Positions 54,483 through 63,322 of a stretch of DNA of 64,000 nt are shown here, piece by piece. Every line of letters starts with the position of its first letter. Within the stretch, counting starts at the first letter, position 1. The stretch is from contig JABZFO010000191.1 of the NCBI GenBank assembly GCA_014237405.1, positions 1 through 64,000 on the forward strand, given 5' to 3'. Origin of the DNA: Desulfosarcina sp. (GTDB lineage Bacteria; Desulfobacterota; Desulfobacteria; Desulfobacterales; Desulfosarcinaceae). The notes beneath the pieces are model-generated. The model did not search any database. It had not been told where the DNA came from and saw only the letters and a program-made list of their open reading frames with translations. A program made the position numbers and the translations under genes.

Positions 54483-54683
54483 ATGATATCTTCTCCATGC
54501 AAAACCTGCGAAAGAAGGAACAACCCGAAGGATGAATGTCTGAAAGACTGCAAAATTCTGCACGATGTTCAGGAATTTCATCTGATGACCGCAAAAAGTA
54601 TCTGTTACAGTGCCATTGACTGCACCGAGGAAAGCCGCTATCATATTAAGTCACCGTCTGCGGCCATGATGAGCCCGTATTAG
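54483..54683 (+). CDS. Small Cys-rich hypothetical protein
   Basis: CKTCERRNNPKDECLKDCKILHD; RBS aaggag upstream. Confidence 0.5.
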   Translation: MISSPCKTCERRNNPKDECLKDCKILHDVQEFHLMTAKSICYSAIDCTEESRYHIKSPSAAMMSPY

Positions 54684-54847
54684 CGCCTCTGTTTTCCGGT
54701 TTACGATGATCTGGTCCTATCCATTGCTTCGGACTACACCGGTTCGTTGCATCATGACTGAATATCGCTGCATATCAAGATGGGGCAATTTATTTTTTCG
54801 AGGCCCTTACACCCCATGACTCTTGACCAACGTCAAAAGAGCCGACG

Positions 54848-55105
54848 ATGATGGATCAACATCGACCTTCCGTTCCAGAAAACCAGAAATCATATCATTC
54901 CAGCAGCAAATCCAACATGACGCCCGGAGATAACAACGAACAAAAGAATCGTCCCGCCGGACAAGTGGACATTATCGCCATGGTCCGCAGCCTGCAGCGA
55001 ACGGCGGGTAAGACGGACTGTTTCAGAAAGGGCAATGTGGACTGCGACAATATCGACTGTGACTGGCGCACCTATTGTTTAGGAACGCCGCCCAAACAGG
55101 AATAG
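54848..55105 (+). CDS. Small Cys-rich hypothetical protein
   Basis: TDCFRKGNVDCDNIDCDWRTYC. Confidence 0.45.
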   Translation: MMDQHRPSVPENQKSYHSSSKSNMTPGDNNEQKNRPAGQVDIIAMVRSLQRTAGKTDCFRKGNVDCDNIDCDWRTYCLGTPPKQE

Positions 55106-55434
55106 GGGTCGCGGTAAAAAATAAATCCACAAAGATTGCGCTTAGATTTTGGTTCGCCGGTTTTATTTAAAATCAGGCAAGGCGCGCCAAAGGGAGCATA
55201 TTGTCTATATGTGACTTTTGGCGCAACGCCGAAGAGGGGCCAAAAGACAAGCAAGATGGTGGATCTATTTAGTGTCCGTCCAGAAACGAGGATTTTCGTT
55301 CAAGATCAAGGCATGCGAAAAATTTTACCACAGGCATATAGTTGATATTCCGAGGATAAAATTTTGAGCATAACGCGAAGATTGGGTGAAAAGACCGTTT
55401 CTGGATGGGCACTATTTATTTCCGAGGCCCTATA
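55104..55434. mobile_element. Family E copy 2, interrupted by a family D element
   Basis: Ends ATAGGGGTCGCGGTAAAAAATAAATCCAC / GGTGGATCTATTTA-[D]-TATTTATTTCCGAGGCCCTATA; inner GCGCGCCAAAG...CTTTTGGCGCAACGCC. Confidence 0.82.
55272..55412. mobile_element. Palindromic MITE-like element, family D copy 1, flanked by TATTTA direct repeats
   Basis: TIR GTGTCCGTCCAGAAACG / CGTTTCTGGATGGGCAC; TATTTA at 55266-55271 and 55413-55418. Confidence 0.88.
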
Positions 55435-55569
55435 CCGCCGGATAACGGTAAGCAAAGTCAAATTCCCCCCATGCCCATCGGAATGGCTGCGGATCAGGTC
55501 CCTTTCCGGGCAATTAGCCGGCAAATCAACACTGGCCAACGGCCGGCCACATTAGAAAAGGGAGAAACC

Positions 55570-56529
55570 ATGGAATCAAGAGTGCTGGGGAAAACGGACA
55601 TCCGCCTGTCCCCGATCATCATGGGCACCTGGCAGACCGGCAAATCCATGTGGACCGGTATCGATGACGTGCAGAGCGAAAAAGCCATCCAGGCGGCCAT
55701 GGATGCCGGCATCACCACCTTCGACACAGCCGAAGTGTATGGAAACGGTCACTCTGAAAAAGTGCTGGGCAAGGCCATAGGAAGCCACCGGGACAAGGTG
55801 CTCATCCTGTCCAAGGTGTTCTCCAACCATCTCAAATACGACCAGGTGATCGGTGCCTGCCACCGCTCACTGAAAATCCTGGGGACCGACTACCTGGACC
55901 TTTACCAGATTCACTGGCCGCCGGGCGCCTTCGGTGCCAAGAAAGTTCCCCTGGAGGAAACCATGAAGGCCCTGACGGATCTCAAAAGCCAGGGGAAAAT
56001 CCGCGCCATCGGCGTGTCCAACTTCTCCTTCGACCAACTCAAAGCAATATGTGAGGTAGGCCCTATCGAGAGTCTCCAGCCTCCCTACTCACTGTTGTGG
56101 CGTCATGTGGAAACCGAGATTCTGGCCTGGTGCCGTGAGAATCAGGTGACCATCCTGGCCTACTCGCCCATGGCCCAGGGACTGCTCACCGGCAAATTCG
56201 GTCCGGATCACCAATTTGAGAAAGGGGACCACCGCAGCAGCAACCGCCTGTTCCAGGCGGATGTGTACCCGCATGTGCAACAAGCAATAGACGCCCTTCG
56301 CCCCATAGCCGAGAAAAAAGGCATCACCATGGCCCAGCTGGCCCTGGCCTGGGTGATATCCAAACCCGGGCTCTGCGCCATTGCCGGTGCCCGGAATGCA
56401 CGGCAGTCCGCCGACAACGCAAAAGCAGCAGATATCACCCTGACTGAGGCTGAGCTGGATGCATTGGACCGCATCAGCCATCCGGTCACCGATCTGATCG
56501 ACGATAACCCGGTGCAGTGGAAATGGTAG
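55570..56529 (+). CDS. Aldo/keto reductase
   Basis: FDTAEVYGNGHSEKVLGKAI, YLDLYQIHWP, IRAIGVSNFS; start set after ggagaaacc; the longer ORF start lies in a repeat. Confidence 0.92.
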   Translation: MESRVLGKTDIRLSPIIMGTWQTGKSMWTGIDDVQSEKAIQAAMDAGITTFDTAEVYGNGHSEKVLGKAIGSHRDKVLILSKVFSNHLKYDQVIGACHRSLKILGTDYLDLYQIHWPPGAFGAKKVPLEETMKALTDLKSQGKIRAIGVSNFSFDQLKAICEVGPIESLQPPYSLLWRHVETEILAWCRENQVTILAYSPMAQGLLTGKFGPDHQFEKGDHRSSNRLFQADVYPHVQQAIDALRPIAEKKGITMAQLALAWVISKPGLCAIAGARNARQSADNAKAADITLTEAELDALDRISHPVTDLIDDNPVQWKW

Positions 56530-56548
56530 AACCCACCTCAAAAATAGT

Positions 56549-56647
56549 CTAAGGGTTCGCGCCAACGATCAGCGTCATCAGGGCGCTGAGCAAAACAATG
56601 GCGATCATCCAGCAGCATTCCACAAACCCGTTTCCGATCTGTCTCAT
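56549..56647 (-). CDS. Possible 32-aa membrane microprotein
   Basis: MRQIGNGFVECCWMIAIVLLSALMTLIVGANP*, preceded by ggggaaagga. Confidence 0.35.
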   Translation of the reverse strand: MRQIGNGFVECCWMIAIVLLSALMTLIVGANP

Positions 56648-56894
56648 CTCACTGTCCTTTCCCCATGGAACAAAAAGCAACCGTTTCACAAAACGTTTAT
56701 CGTGGTTGAATTTTTATCACATGGGTGTGACAGATCCGGTCACAGGGTTGGTTTTTTTTAAGGATTCAAGGAGCCAAGGGGTTGTTTAAAAACTATCTCA
56801 TCAAGGCATTATGAATCCTCGAACCCTTTGTTATCAACTCATCTGGAGCAGAACCTTCTTTGAAAACAGGCGGTAAAATATTTAATTGCCGCCG

Positions 56895-57876
56895 TTATTG
56901 TGGCCAGAAGGTGCGGGCCAGTCGCGCGGTCTCTTCCGGAGCGCTAAAAGTGGCCATGTCCCCCAGCATCACCTCAAAGCCGGTGTGGTCGCTTCTCACC
57001 CAGGGGGCGTAGTTGGACCGCACCACCATAACGATGCAGACTGCGGTAGAGCTTTTGAATCCTGATCATGCCGGCGGCCAGATGGCGCCACTCACTTTCG
57101 TCCAGCGCCAGCAGAGAGGTTTTCCCGGAGCATATCGCCCAGATCTCGAAGAATCCTTCCGGTGCAAAAGCCGCCATCCATGCCCACGGCCCGGTGCTGC
57201 CGATATATCGATCTCCCGTACTGATTTCATGGGCGGCATAATCACTCAACATCCCTCGCCGGGTGGCATGATAGTGGGAAAGGGCTCGGTCGTACAGAAA
57301 CCGGTGGTGATTGGAACCGATCCGGTCGGCGTGCACCTGGAGGTGGGGATGGACCATGGATCCTCCCGCCGATGGCAGGTGGTTCTGGGTGATGGCCATG
57401 TAGGTCGCTGGCGGATCGTGGCGGCTGACCCGCTTTAAATACTCGGCACAATTGACCAGGCAGTCCGTGTAGCGGTTTTCGGTGGCCGTGCCGATCTCCA
57501 CGAAGTGGGTATTGTCGAAAAGGCTCACTGCGGAATAGACGCCGTAGGGGAACAGGTTCGGAAACAGCAGCGATTCACCCCGGGTCATCCGGCCGGCCGG
57601 GTGGATTTGAGGGATCAGCTGCGGCGTCCGCACCAACACCTGGGGTCGGCAAAAGGGGCATCGCGCCGTTTGCTGAGCATCGGGCGGCGGTGACGGCAGG
57701 CGACCCGCACCCGCCTCTTTTTCATTGACCCGACTGAAGGTAATTCGGCTGGTTCGGCCAGAGATGGGGTTAACTCGGATCTGTATGATGCGGTCAGCAG
57801 GCTCGCCGGAAGGTTCCATCAGTCGGGCTCGAACGGTTGTTATCGAGAACCAGCTATCGGGAATCGGGGTTGTCAT
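56895..57876 (-). pseudogene. Galactose-1-phosphate uridylyltransferase-like, split by short deletion and frameshift
   Basis: CPFCRPQVLVRTP, FPNLFPYGVYSAV, HLPSAGGSMVHPHLQVHAD; after KLYRSLHR the frame changes to VMVVRSNYAPWVRSDHTGFEVMLGDMATFSAPEETARLARTFWPQ*. Confidence 0.8.
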
Positions 57877-57999
57877 TATCGCATCCTATCACATGGCCGA
57901 TTCCACTTCAAACTAAGGACCTCGGGTATTGATTTTTTGTCCAACCCGTATTAAAGCAAAGACTCCTGTGACAAGCGGCTTCATCAAAAGGAGGCGAAA

Positions 58000-58296
58000 A
58001 TGGCAAAAGCGCCATTGAAGTACCAGTTGATCAACCCGGTTAAGATCAGAACAGACCCGCTGGACCTGGATTTTATGGCCGCTCAATCCATGGCAGATAA
58101 AAAGGTGAAATCATTGTGCCCGGACCCTATGCTGGTCTCGTGGTATAATGCCGCCACCGGCGAATCGTATCCCAATGTTGAACGCAGTACCGCCGGAAAG
58201 CCGGGGTGGCTCAATTATGCCGAATCCCGCAATTGCGACATGACCGTTGACATCAATGACGAGCAGTTTGTTTTCATCTACCTGACGCAACCCTAA
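58000..58296 (+). CDS. Conserved hypothetical protein
   Basis: 98 aa with RBS aaaaggagg. Confidence 0.5.
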   Translation: MAKAPLKYQLINPVKIRTDPLDLDFMAAQSMADKKVKSLCPDPMLVSWYNAATGESYPNVERSTAGKPGWLNYAESRNCDMTVDINDEQFVFIYLTQP

Positions 58297-58468
58297 CCCC
58301 GCCGTCCCTGTATTCTTTACGCCGGGCGATGTTCACAACCGATAGGCCGCCCCATGCACCCTTCTTTCACCCTCGGAGGACTGATCCGCCTACCCACAAC
58401 TATCGCAGCCCGTACGACGCAAACCTTATTCCCCCGGGGCAACCGCATCTTAAAAAGGAAGGAACACC

Positions 58469-58924
58469 ATGAGCGAACATGCATTCCAGGACACCTATCC
58501 CGATGAACTGAGCCACTGCTATGGTTGCGGACGACTCAATCTTGATGGCCTGCAGTTGAAAAGCTATTGGGACGGGGATGAGACGGTCGCCCGATTTCGG
58601 CCACGGGCCAGCCACATGGCCATACCCGGCTATGTCTACGGCGGTCTGCTGGCCTCTTTAATCGATTGTCACGGCACCGGCTCGGCATCGGCCGCTGCCG
58701 GCCGGGCCCGTCCCGACAAGGCCCCTTTCCGGTTTGTCACCGCGTCACTGCATGTGGACTACCTGCGCCCGACCCCGATCGATGCCGAACTGGAAATCCG
58801 CGGCGTGATAAAGGAACTGAAGGAAAAGAAGGTGGTGGTATCGGCAACGGTTTCGGCCATGGGGAAGGTATGCGCCAGAGGCGAAGTGGTGGCGGTTCGA
58901 ATGCCGGAAAACATGCTCCGCTGA
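58469..58924 (+). CDS. PaaI-like hotdog thioesterase
   Basis: CYGCGRLNLDGLQLKSYW, GYVYGGLLASLIDCHGTGSA, hotdog pattern. Confidence 0.85.
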   Translation: MSEHAFQDTYPDELSHCYGCGRLNLDGLQLKSYWDGDETVARFRPRASHMAIPGYVYGGLLASLIDCHGTGSASAAAGRARPDKAPFRFVTASLHVDYLRPTPIDAELEIRGVIKELKEKKVVVSATVSAMGKVCARGEVVAVRMPENMLR

Positions 58925-59066
58925 TCCTTGCCATCCTTTGACAAAAAAGCGGGCGGCGGTTATGCTTGGACTATGGCTGGCACGGATGGATTGCGCCACC
59001 GGGCCAACCCATTGAGAAGCCGGCATCGTGCCGGTTTCCATGACCGTTTCACAAAGGAGGTGCACC

Positions 59067-59489
59067 ATGTCAACACCTGTCATCCTGCTGCCTGTGGATG
59101 GATCGGAACATGCCGCCCGGGCGACGGCCTATGCAGTAAAAATAGCGGGCCTGATGGGTGCCCGCTTGCTCTTGCTTTACTGCCACCGCCCCTTTCCGGT
59201 AAAGCTGGGTGAACCCTACTTTCAAAATGCCATCAACAAGATCATGGCCCAGGCCAACACGCTGCTGGAGCCCTTCCGATCGATGCTCACAGAAAAGGGG
59301 GCCGACTTTTCCGACCTCATCATGGAAGGACCATCGGGAGAAAAAATCTGCGAAGTCGCCCGGATCGAAAGTTGTGAAATGATCATCATGGGCTCCCGGG
59401 GCCGGTCCGACCTTAAAGGGCTGTTTCTGGGAAGCGTGGCTCACCGGGTACTGCAGCAGGCATCCTGCCCGGTGCTTGTGGTTCGCTGA
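59067..59489 (+). CDS. Universal stress protein
   Basis: ILLPVDGSEHAARATAYAV; IIMGSRGRSDLKGLFLGSVAHRVLQQASCPVLVV. Confidence 0.94.
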   Translation: MSTPVILLPVDGSEHAARATAYAVKIAGLMGARLLLLYCHRPFPVKLGEPYFQNAINKIMAQANTLLEPFRSMLTEKGADFSDLIMEGPSGEKICEVARIESCEMIIMGSRGRSDLKGLFLGSVAHRVLQQASCPVLVVR

Positions 59490-59524
59490 ACGCCCTTCTG
59501 CACCCAATGGAAAGCTGACATCAA

Positions 59525-60553
59525 ATGGCCAGAGGAGACCAGCTGAGCCGCCAGTGGAAGATCATCCACACCCTTGTTGCATCCACATTCGGCAAAACTG
59601 TTCCCGACCTTGCCGACGAGCTGGGCTGCACCCCACGAACCGTTTACCGGGATCTGGCAGCGCTTCAGTCCGGGGGTTTTCCCATCACCACCGAAACCCG
59701 GGAAAACCGCAGCTATTGGCGCATGCTGGATACCAGGCGGCAGATACCGCTTGCCTTCAGCATTCCTGAACTGATGGCCCTTTACTTTGGCAAAGACATG
59801 CTGAAAACCTACCGGGGAACCGTCTTTTACGACGCCATCGAATCCCTGTTGTCAAAGATCAAAACCACGCTGGCCCCCGAATACATCAACTACCTGGACC
59901 GGATCCGGAACCGGGTGGATGCCGGCCCGGCCCCCAGAAAGGACTACACCCGGTTCGCCCATATCATTGCTGAATTGAACCGGGCGATCGTTGACGATAA
60001 AAAAATCCGCATCATCTACTTTTCTATGGGCCGGCAGGAGGAGAACCGGCGGACGGTTCATCCCTACCGGTTGCGCCATGTGGAGGACACCCTCTATCTG
60101 ATCGGCTATTGCGCCCTTCGAAAAGGGGTCCGGACATTTGCCGTGGACCGCATCAAAACGGTAACGGTGACCGATAGCGGTTTTCACATTCCCGAGGAAT
60201 TTGATATGCAGGCCTTTTTGCAGGACAGCTTCGGCATCTACCAGGGGCCACCGGTGACGGTGAAGATCCGATTCCTCAAATCGGTGGCCGGCTATATTCG
60301 CGAGCGCATCTGGCATCAGAGCCAGCACTTGTCGGATCTGGCGGATGGCTCTTTGATATTCACTGCCACCGTGGCCGGCATTGAGGAGGTCAGCCACTGG
60401 GTCCTGCGCTGGGGCGCGGGGGCACAGGTACTGGCTCCGGACGATCTTCGCAAAACCATCAGTCGCCATGCGGCGGCCATGGTGGCCCACTACCAGAATG
60501 CGCCAGCCGATGAAGACCTGGAACAGGCAGCGGAGATATTATGCAGGATCTGA
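59525..60553 (+). CDS. HTH + WYL-domain transcriptional regulator
   Basis: DELGCTPRTVYRDLAALQ; WYL-like RRTVHPYRLRHVEDTLYLIGYC. Confidence 0.9.
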   Translation: MARGDQLSRQWKIIHTLVASTFGKTVPDLADELGCTPRTVYRDLAALQSGGFPITTETRENRSYWRMLDTRRQIPLAFSIPELMALYFGKDMLKTYRGTVFYDAIESLLSKIKTTLAPEYINYLDRIRNRVDAGPAPRKDYTRFAHIIAELNRAIVDDKKIRIIYFSMGRQEENRRTVHPYRLRHVEDTLYLIGYCALRKGVRTFAVDRIKTVTVTDSGFHIPEEFDMQAFLQDSFGIYQGPPVTVKIRFLKSVAGYIRERIWHQSQHLSDLADGSLIFTATVAGIEEVSHWVLRWGAGAQVLAPDDLRKTISRHAAAMVAHYQNAPADEDLEQAAEILCRI

Positions 60554-61305
60554 AAATTGCACTGATTCAATCGGAACTGGTATGGGAAGATCATGATGCC
60601 AACCTGTGCCGTTTCCATGAAAAGATCGGCCTGGTTCAAGCCGGCGTTCATCTCATCGTTCTGCCGGAAATGTTCTCAACGGGGTTTTCCATGAACGCCG
60701 CCCGCCTAACCCAGCGGATGGACGGACCGGCGGTGTCCTGGATGAGAGACCGTTCGCGGGAAACGCAGGCGGATATCGCAGGCAGCCTGATCATCGAGGA
60801 AAAGGACCATTTTTACAACCGCCTGATCTGGGCCAAACCCGACGGTACATTGTATTGGTACGATAAAAAACATCTGTTTCGCTATGCCGGGGAAGAGAAG
60901 ATATATACCCCCGGTGATGGACACCTGCTGGTGGTGTGCCACGGGTGGAAGATCCGTCCGTTTGTCTGCTATGATCTGCGCTTTCCCATCTGGACCCGCA
61001 ATCTCGACAATGCTTATGATGCAGCAATCTTTGTGGCCAACTGGCCCGAACGACGCGCCCAGCACTGGAAAGCCCTGCTGAAGGCCCGGGCCATCGAAAA
61101 CCAGTGCTATGTGGCCGGCGTTAACCGGGTGGGTGTGGACGGCAACGGCCACTGCTACAGCGGTGACACCTGCATCATTGATCCCATGGGACGGATAGTC
61201 GCCGGCATGAGCCACAAGGAAGCAATCATTACCGAAATACTTTCCGCCGAGGCATTGGAAAGCTATCGAAAGGAATTTCCAGCCTGGCTGGATGCCGATA
61301 AATAA
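60541..61305 (+). CDS. Carbon-nitrogen hydrolase, omega-amidase (YafV/Nit2)-like
   Basis: VLPEMFSTGFSMN, YDKKHLFRYAGEE, FVCYDLRFPIWTRN. Confidence 0.92.
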   Translation: MQDLKIALIQSELVWEDHDANLCRFHEKIGLVQAGVHLIVLPEMFSTGFSMNAARLTQRMDGPAVSWMRDRSRETQADIAGSLIIEEKDHFYNRLIWAKPDGTLYWYDKKHLFRYAGEEKIYTPGDGHLLVVCHGWKIRPFVCYDLRFPIWTRNLDNAYDAAIFVANWPERRAQHWKALLKARAIENQCYVAGVNRVGVDGNGHCYSGDTCIIDPMGRIVAGMSHKEAIITEILSAEALESYRKEFPAWLDADK

Positions 61306-61321
61306 AGCTAATGGCTTATGA

Positions 61322-61467
61322 AAATTCCAAGCACCAAAATACAAATTCCAAGCAAATATCAATGACCAAAATTCAAAACAGATAGAATGACGGCGAGACA
61401 TTCAATAAGTGATTGAAATGTTTTGATTATTGGAATTTGTAATTTGAGTATTGTTATTTGGATTTTA
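61322..61467. repeat. Inverted heptamer-array element, AAATTCC/ATTTGGA flavour
   Basis: AAATTCC AAGCACC AAAATAC AAATTCC AAGCAAA TATCAAT GACCAAA / ATTATTG GAATTTG TAATTTG AGTATTG TTATTTG. Confidence 0.88.
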
Positions 61468-61651
61468 GCGCCGTATCCGGGAAAGCAAATCGCTTCTATC
61501 TGAATCAGTTAGAGTTGACTTTGACGTTTCTCTGAGATGCCTCCCTGTACGCTTGATTGTTGGAGCACATTGGGTTAGTATCCGTGTTTGTGAAGCATCA
61601 AGCGATTTTCGGCGCACGGTTGGGCGCCCGTCATGGATGCATGGAGGAGTT

Positions 61652-62107
61652 ATGCAGCTGTCTTTACCACGTGCAGTCAGTAACCGCCGCGGTTTTACCC
61701 TGATCGAGCTGATGGTGGTCATCGTCATCCTCGGCATTCTGGCCGGCCTGATCGTCCCCCGCATCATGGGCCGCCCGGAACAGGCCAAAAAGCTTAAGGC
61801 CAGGATGCAGATCGAAAGCATTTCCACGGCGCTCAAGCTTTATAAACTGGACAACGGCAGTTACCCGACCACCGAACAGGGACTGCAGGCCCTGGTGGAG
61901 CAGCCCTCCTCCGGCAACACGTCTAAAAACTGGCGCAAAGGAGGATATCTGGAAAAGGGAAAGGTTCCCAAAGACCCCTGGGGGAATGATTTTATCTACC
62001 TGAGCCCGGGCATTCATGATTATTTTGACATCATTGCCTACGGCGCCGACGGGGCGGCCGGTGGCGAAGACAAAAACGCGGATATCAACAGCTGGGAGTC
62101 CGAATAG
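61652..62107 (+). CDS. gspG: Type II secretion major pseudopilin GspG
   Basis: [29 protein letters not shown]...[12 protein letters not shown]...[13 protein letters not shown]. Confidence 0.96.
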   Translation: MQLSLPRAVSNRRGFTLIELMVVIVILGILAGLIVPRIMGRPEQAKKLKARMQIESISTALKLYKLDNGSYPTTEQGLQALVEQPSSGNTSKNWRKGGYLEKGKVPKDPWGNDFIYLSPGIHDYFDIIAYGADGAAGGEDKNADINSWESE

Positions 62108-62214
62108 CCCGGCGCCATCCATCACCTGACGTGGCCATGCCCGTCCTTCCATGCCATGACATCAAGCCCGGCCGCACATCAGCCCGCCTTGCGCACGCAG
62201 GCACCCTGAGGAAT

Positions 62215-62372
62215 TGTCCGTCCAGAAACGAGGATTTTCGTTCAAGATCAAGGCATGCGAAAAATTTTACCACAGGCATATAGTTGATATTCCGAGGATA
62301 AACCCGATCTTTATATAAAACAGATTGAGTATAACGCAGAGATTAGGCGAAAAGACCGTTTCTGGATGGGCA
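62215..62372. mobile_element. Palindromic MITE-like element, family D copy 2, upstream of gspH
   Basis: Left about 88 bp identical to copy 1 (TGTCCGTCCAGAAACGAGGATTTTCGTTCAAGATCAAGGCATGCGAAAAATTTTACCACAGGCATATAG...); right end CGTTTCTGGATGGGCA. Confidence 0.9.
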
Positions 62373-62384
62373 ATAGGAAACAAA

Positions 62385-62891
62385 ATGGGAATGACCCTTT
62401 TGGGCAACCGGGCGTTCACGCTGATTGAAATGATTGTCGTGACCGCACTGATCAGCATCATGCTGGTGGTGGCCATTCCACGCCTGGGTGGCGGGCTCTT
62501 TTCCGACGGCTCCAACGAAACCGCCCGCTGGATCATCGCCAATGTCCACCAACTCAAGGAAATGGCGGTCGTCACACAAAAGACCTATCTGCTCAACGTG
62601 TCGCCCGATACACAACGGCTCTGGATAACCGAAGCAGGCATGGCGAATACTGACGCAAACGCCGCCCGCGAGAAAGCCTACACCCTGCCCCGGGGAATAA
62701 ACATCGACCATGTGGCCTTTTCACAAGCCGAGCGATTTTCCAGCGGGACAATCCCCATCGGCTTTTATCCCAACGGCTATTCGGACAAAGCCGTCATCCG
62801 CATGAGAACCAATGACGGCGATCGCCTGGCCCTTTTCATCGAACCGTTTCTGTCCAGGGTCAATCTGGTCAGAGGCAGTCAAGGATGGTAG
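62385..62891 (+). CDS. gspH: Type II secretion minor pseudopilin GspH
   Basis: NRAFTLIEMIVVTALISIMLVVAIPRLG; start moved from TTG 62325 (inside a repeat) to ATG 62385. Confidence 0.85.
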   Translation: MGMTLLGNRAFTLIEMIVVTALISIMLVVAIPRLGGGLFSDGSNETARWIIANVHQLKEMAVVTQKTYLLNVSPDTQRLWITEAGMANTDANAAREKAYTLPRGINIDHVAFSQAERFSSGTIPIGFYPNGYSDKAVIRMRTNDGDRLALFIEPFLSRVNLVRGSQGW

Positions 62892-63322
62892 CCATGGCGT
62901 CAGGCAACAAACAACATCGCCGTTGCGGTCTCACGCGCAAAGGCAGCGCTGAAAACGGCTTTACCCTTATGGAAGTGATGGTGGCCCTGTCGGTGGTGGC
63001 CATCGCGCTGACGGCCATCTATCGCATGCATACCCAGACCCTGTTCATGGACGCCAGGGGCCGGTTCGACACGGTGGCGACCATGCTGGCCCGTCAGAAG
63101 CTGTCCGACCTAGATACCATCGACCTGGCGGATCTTACCAGCGACAGCGGTGATTTCGGCAACGCCCACCCCGGCTACGCGTGGCGGGTCCAAAGCGAGG
63201 AAGTATCGTCCGACCTGCTCAAAGAAGACGGGCCGACACTTAAGCGGATTGCCCTGACCATCAGCTTCAACGGGGAAGAGTCCCTTTTCAACCTGACCAC
63301 TTACAGACACCTGTATGAATAG
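62885..63322 (+). CDS. gspI: Type II secretion minor pseudopilin GspI
   Basis: ENGFTLMEVMVALSVVAIALTAIYR. Confidence 0.85.
   Translation: MVAMASGNKQHRRCGLTRKGSAENGFTLMEVMVALSVVAIALTAIYRMHTQTLFMDARGRFDTVATMLARQKLSDLDTIDLADLTSDSGDFGNAHPGYAWRVQSEEVSSDLLKEDGPTLKRIALTISFNGEESLFNLTTYRHLYE

Noticed and set aside
55405-55569. N-terminal extension of the aldo/keto reductase
   Set aside because: Lies in E/D repeat; true start MESRVLGKTDIRLSP has its own RBS
62325-62384. N-terminal extension of GspH (MSITQRLGEKTVSGWAIGNK)
   Set aside because: Encoded by the MITE end via TTG start; not expected before a prepilin signal
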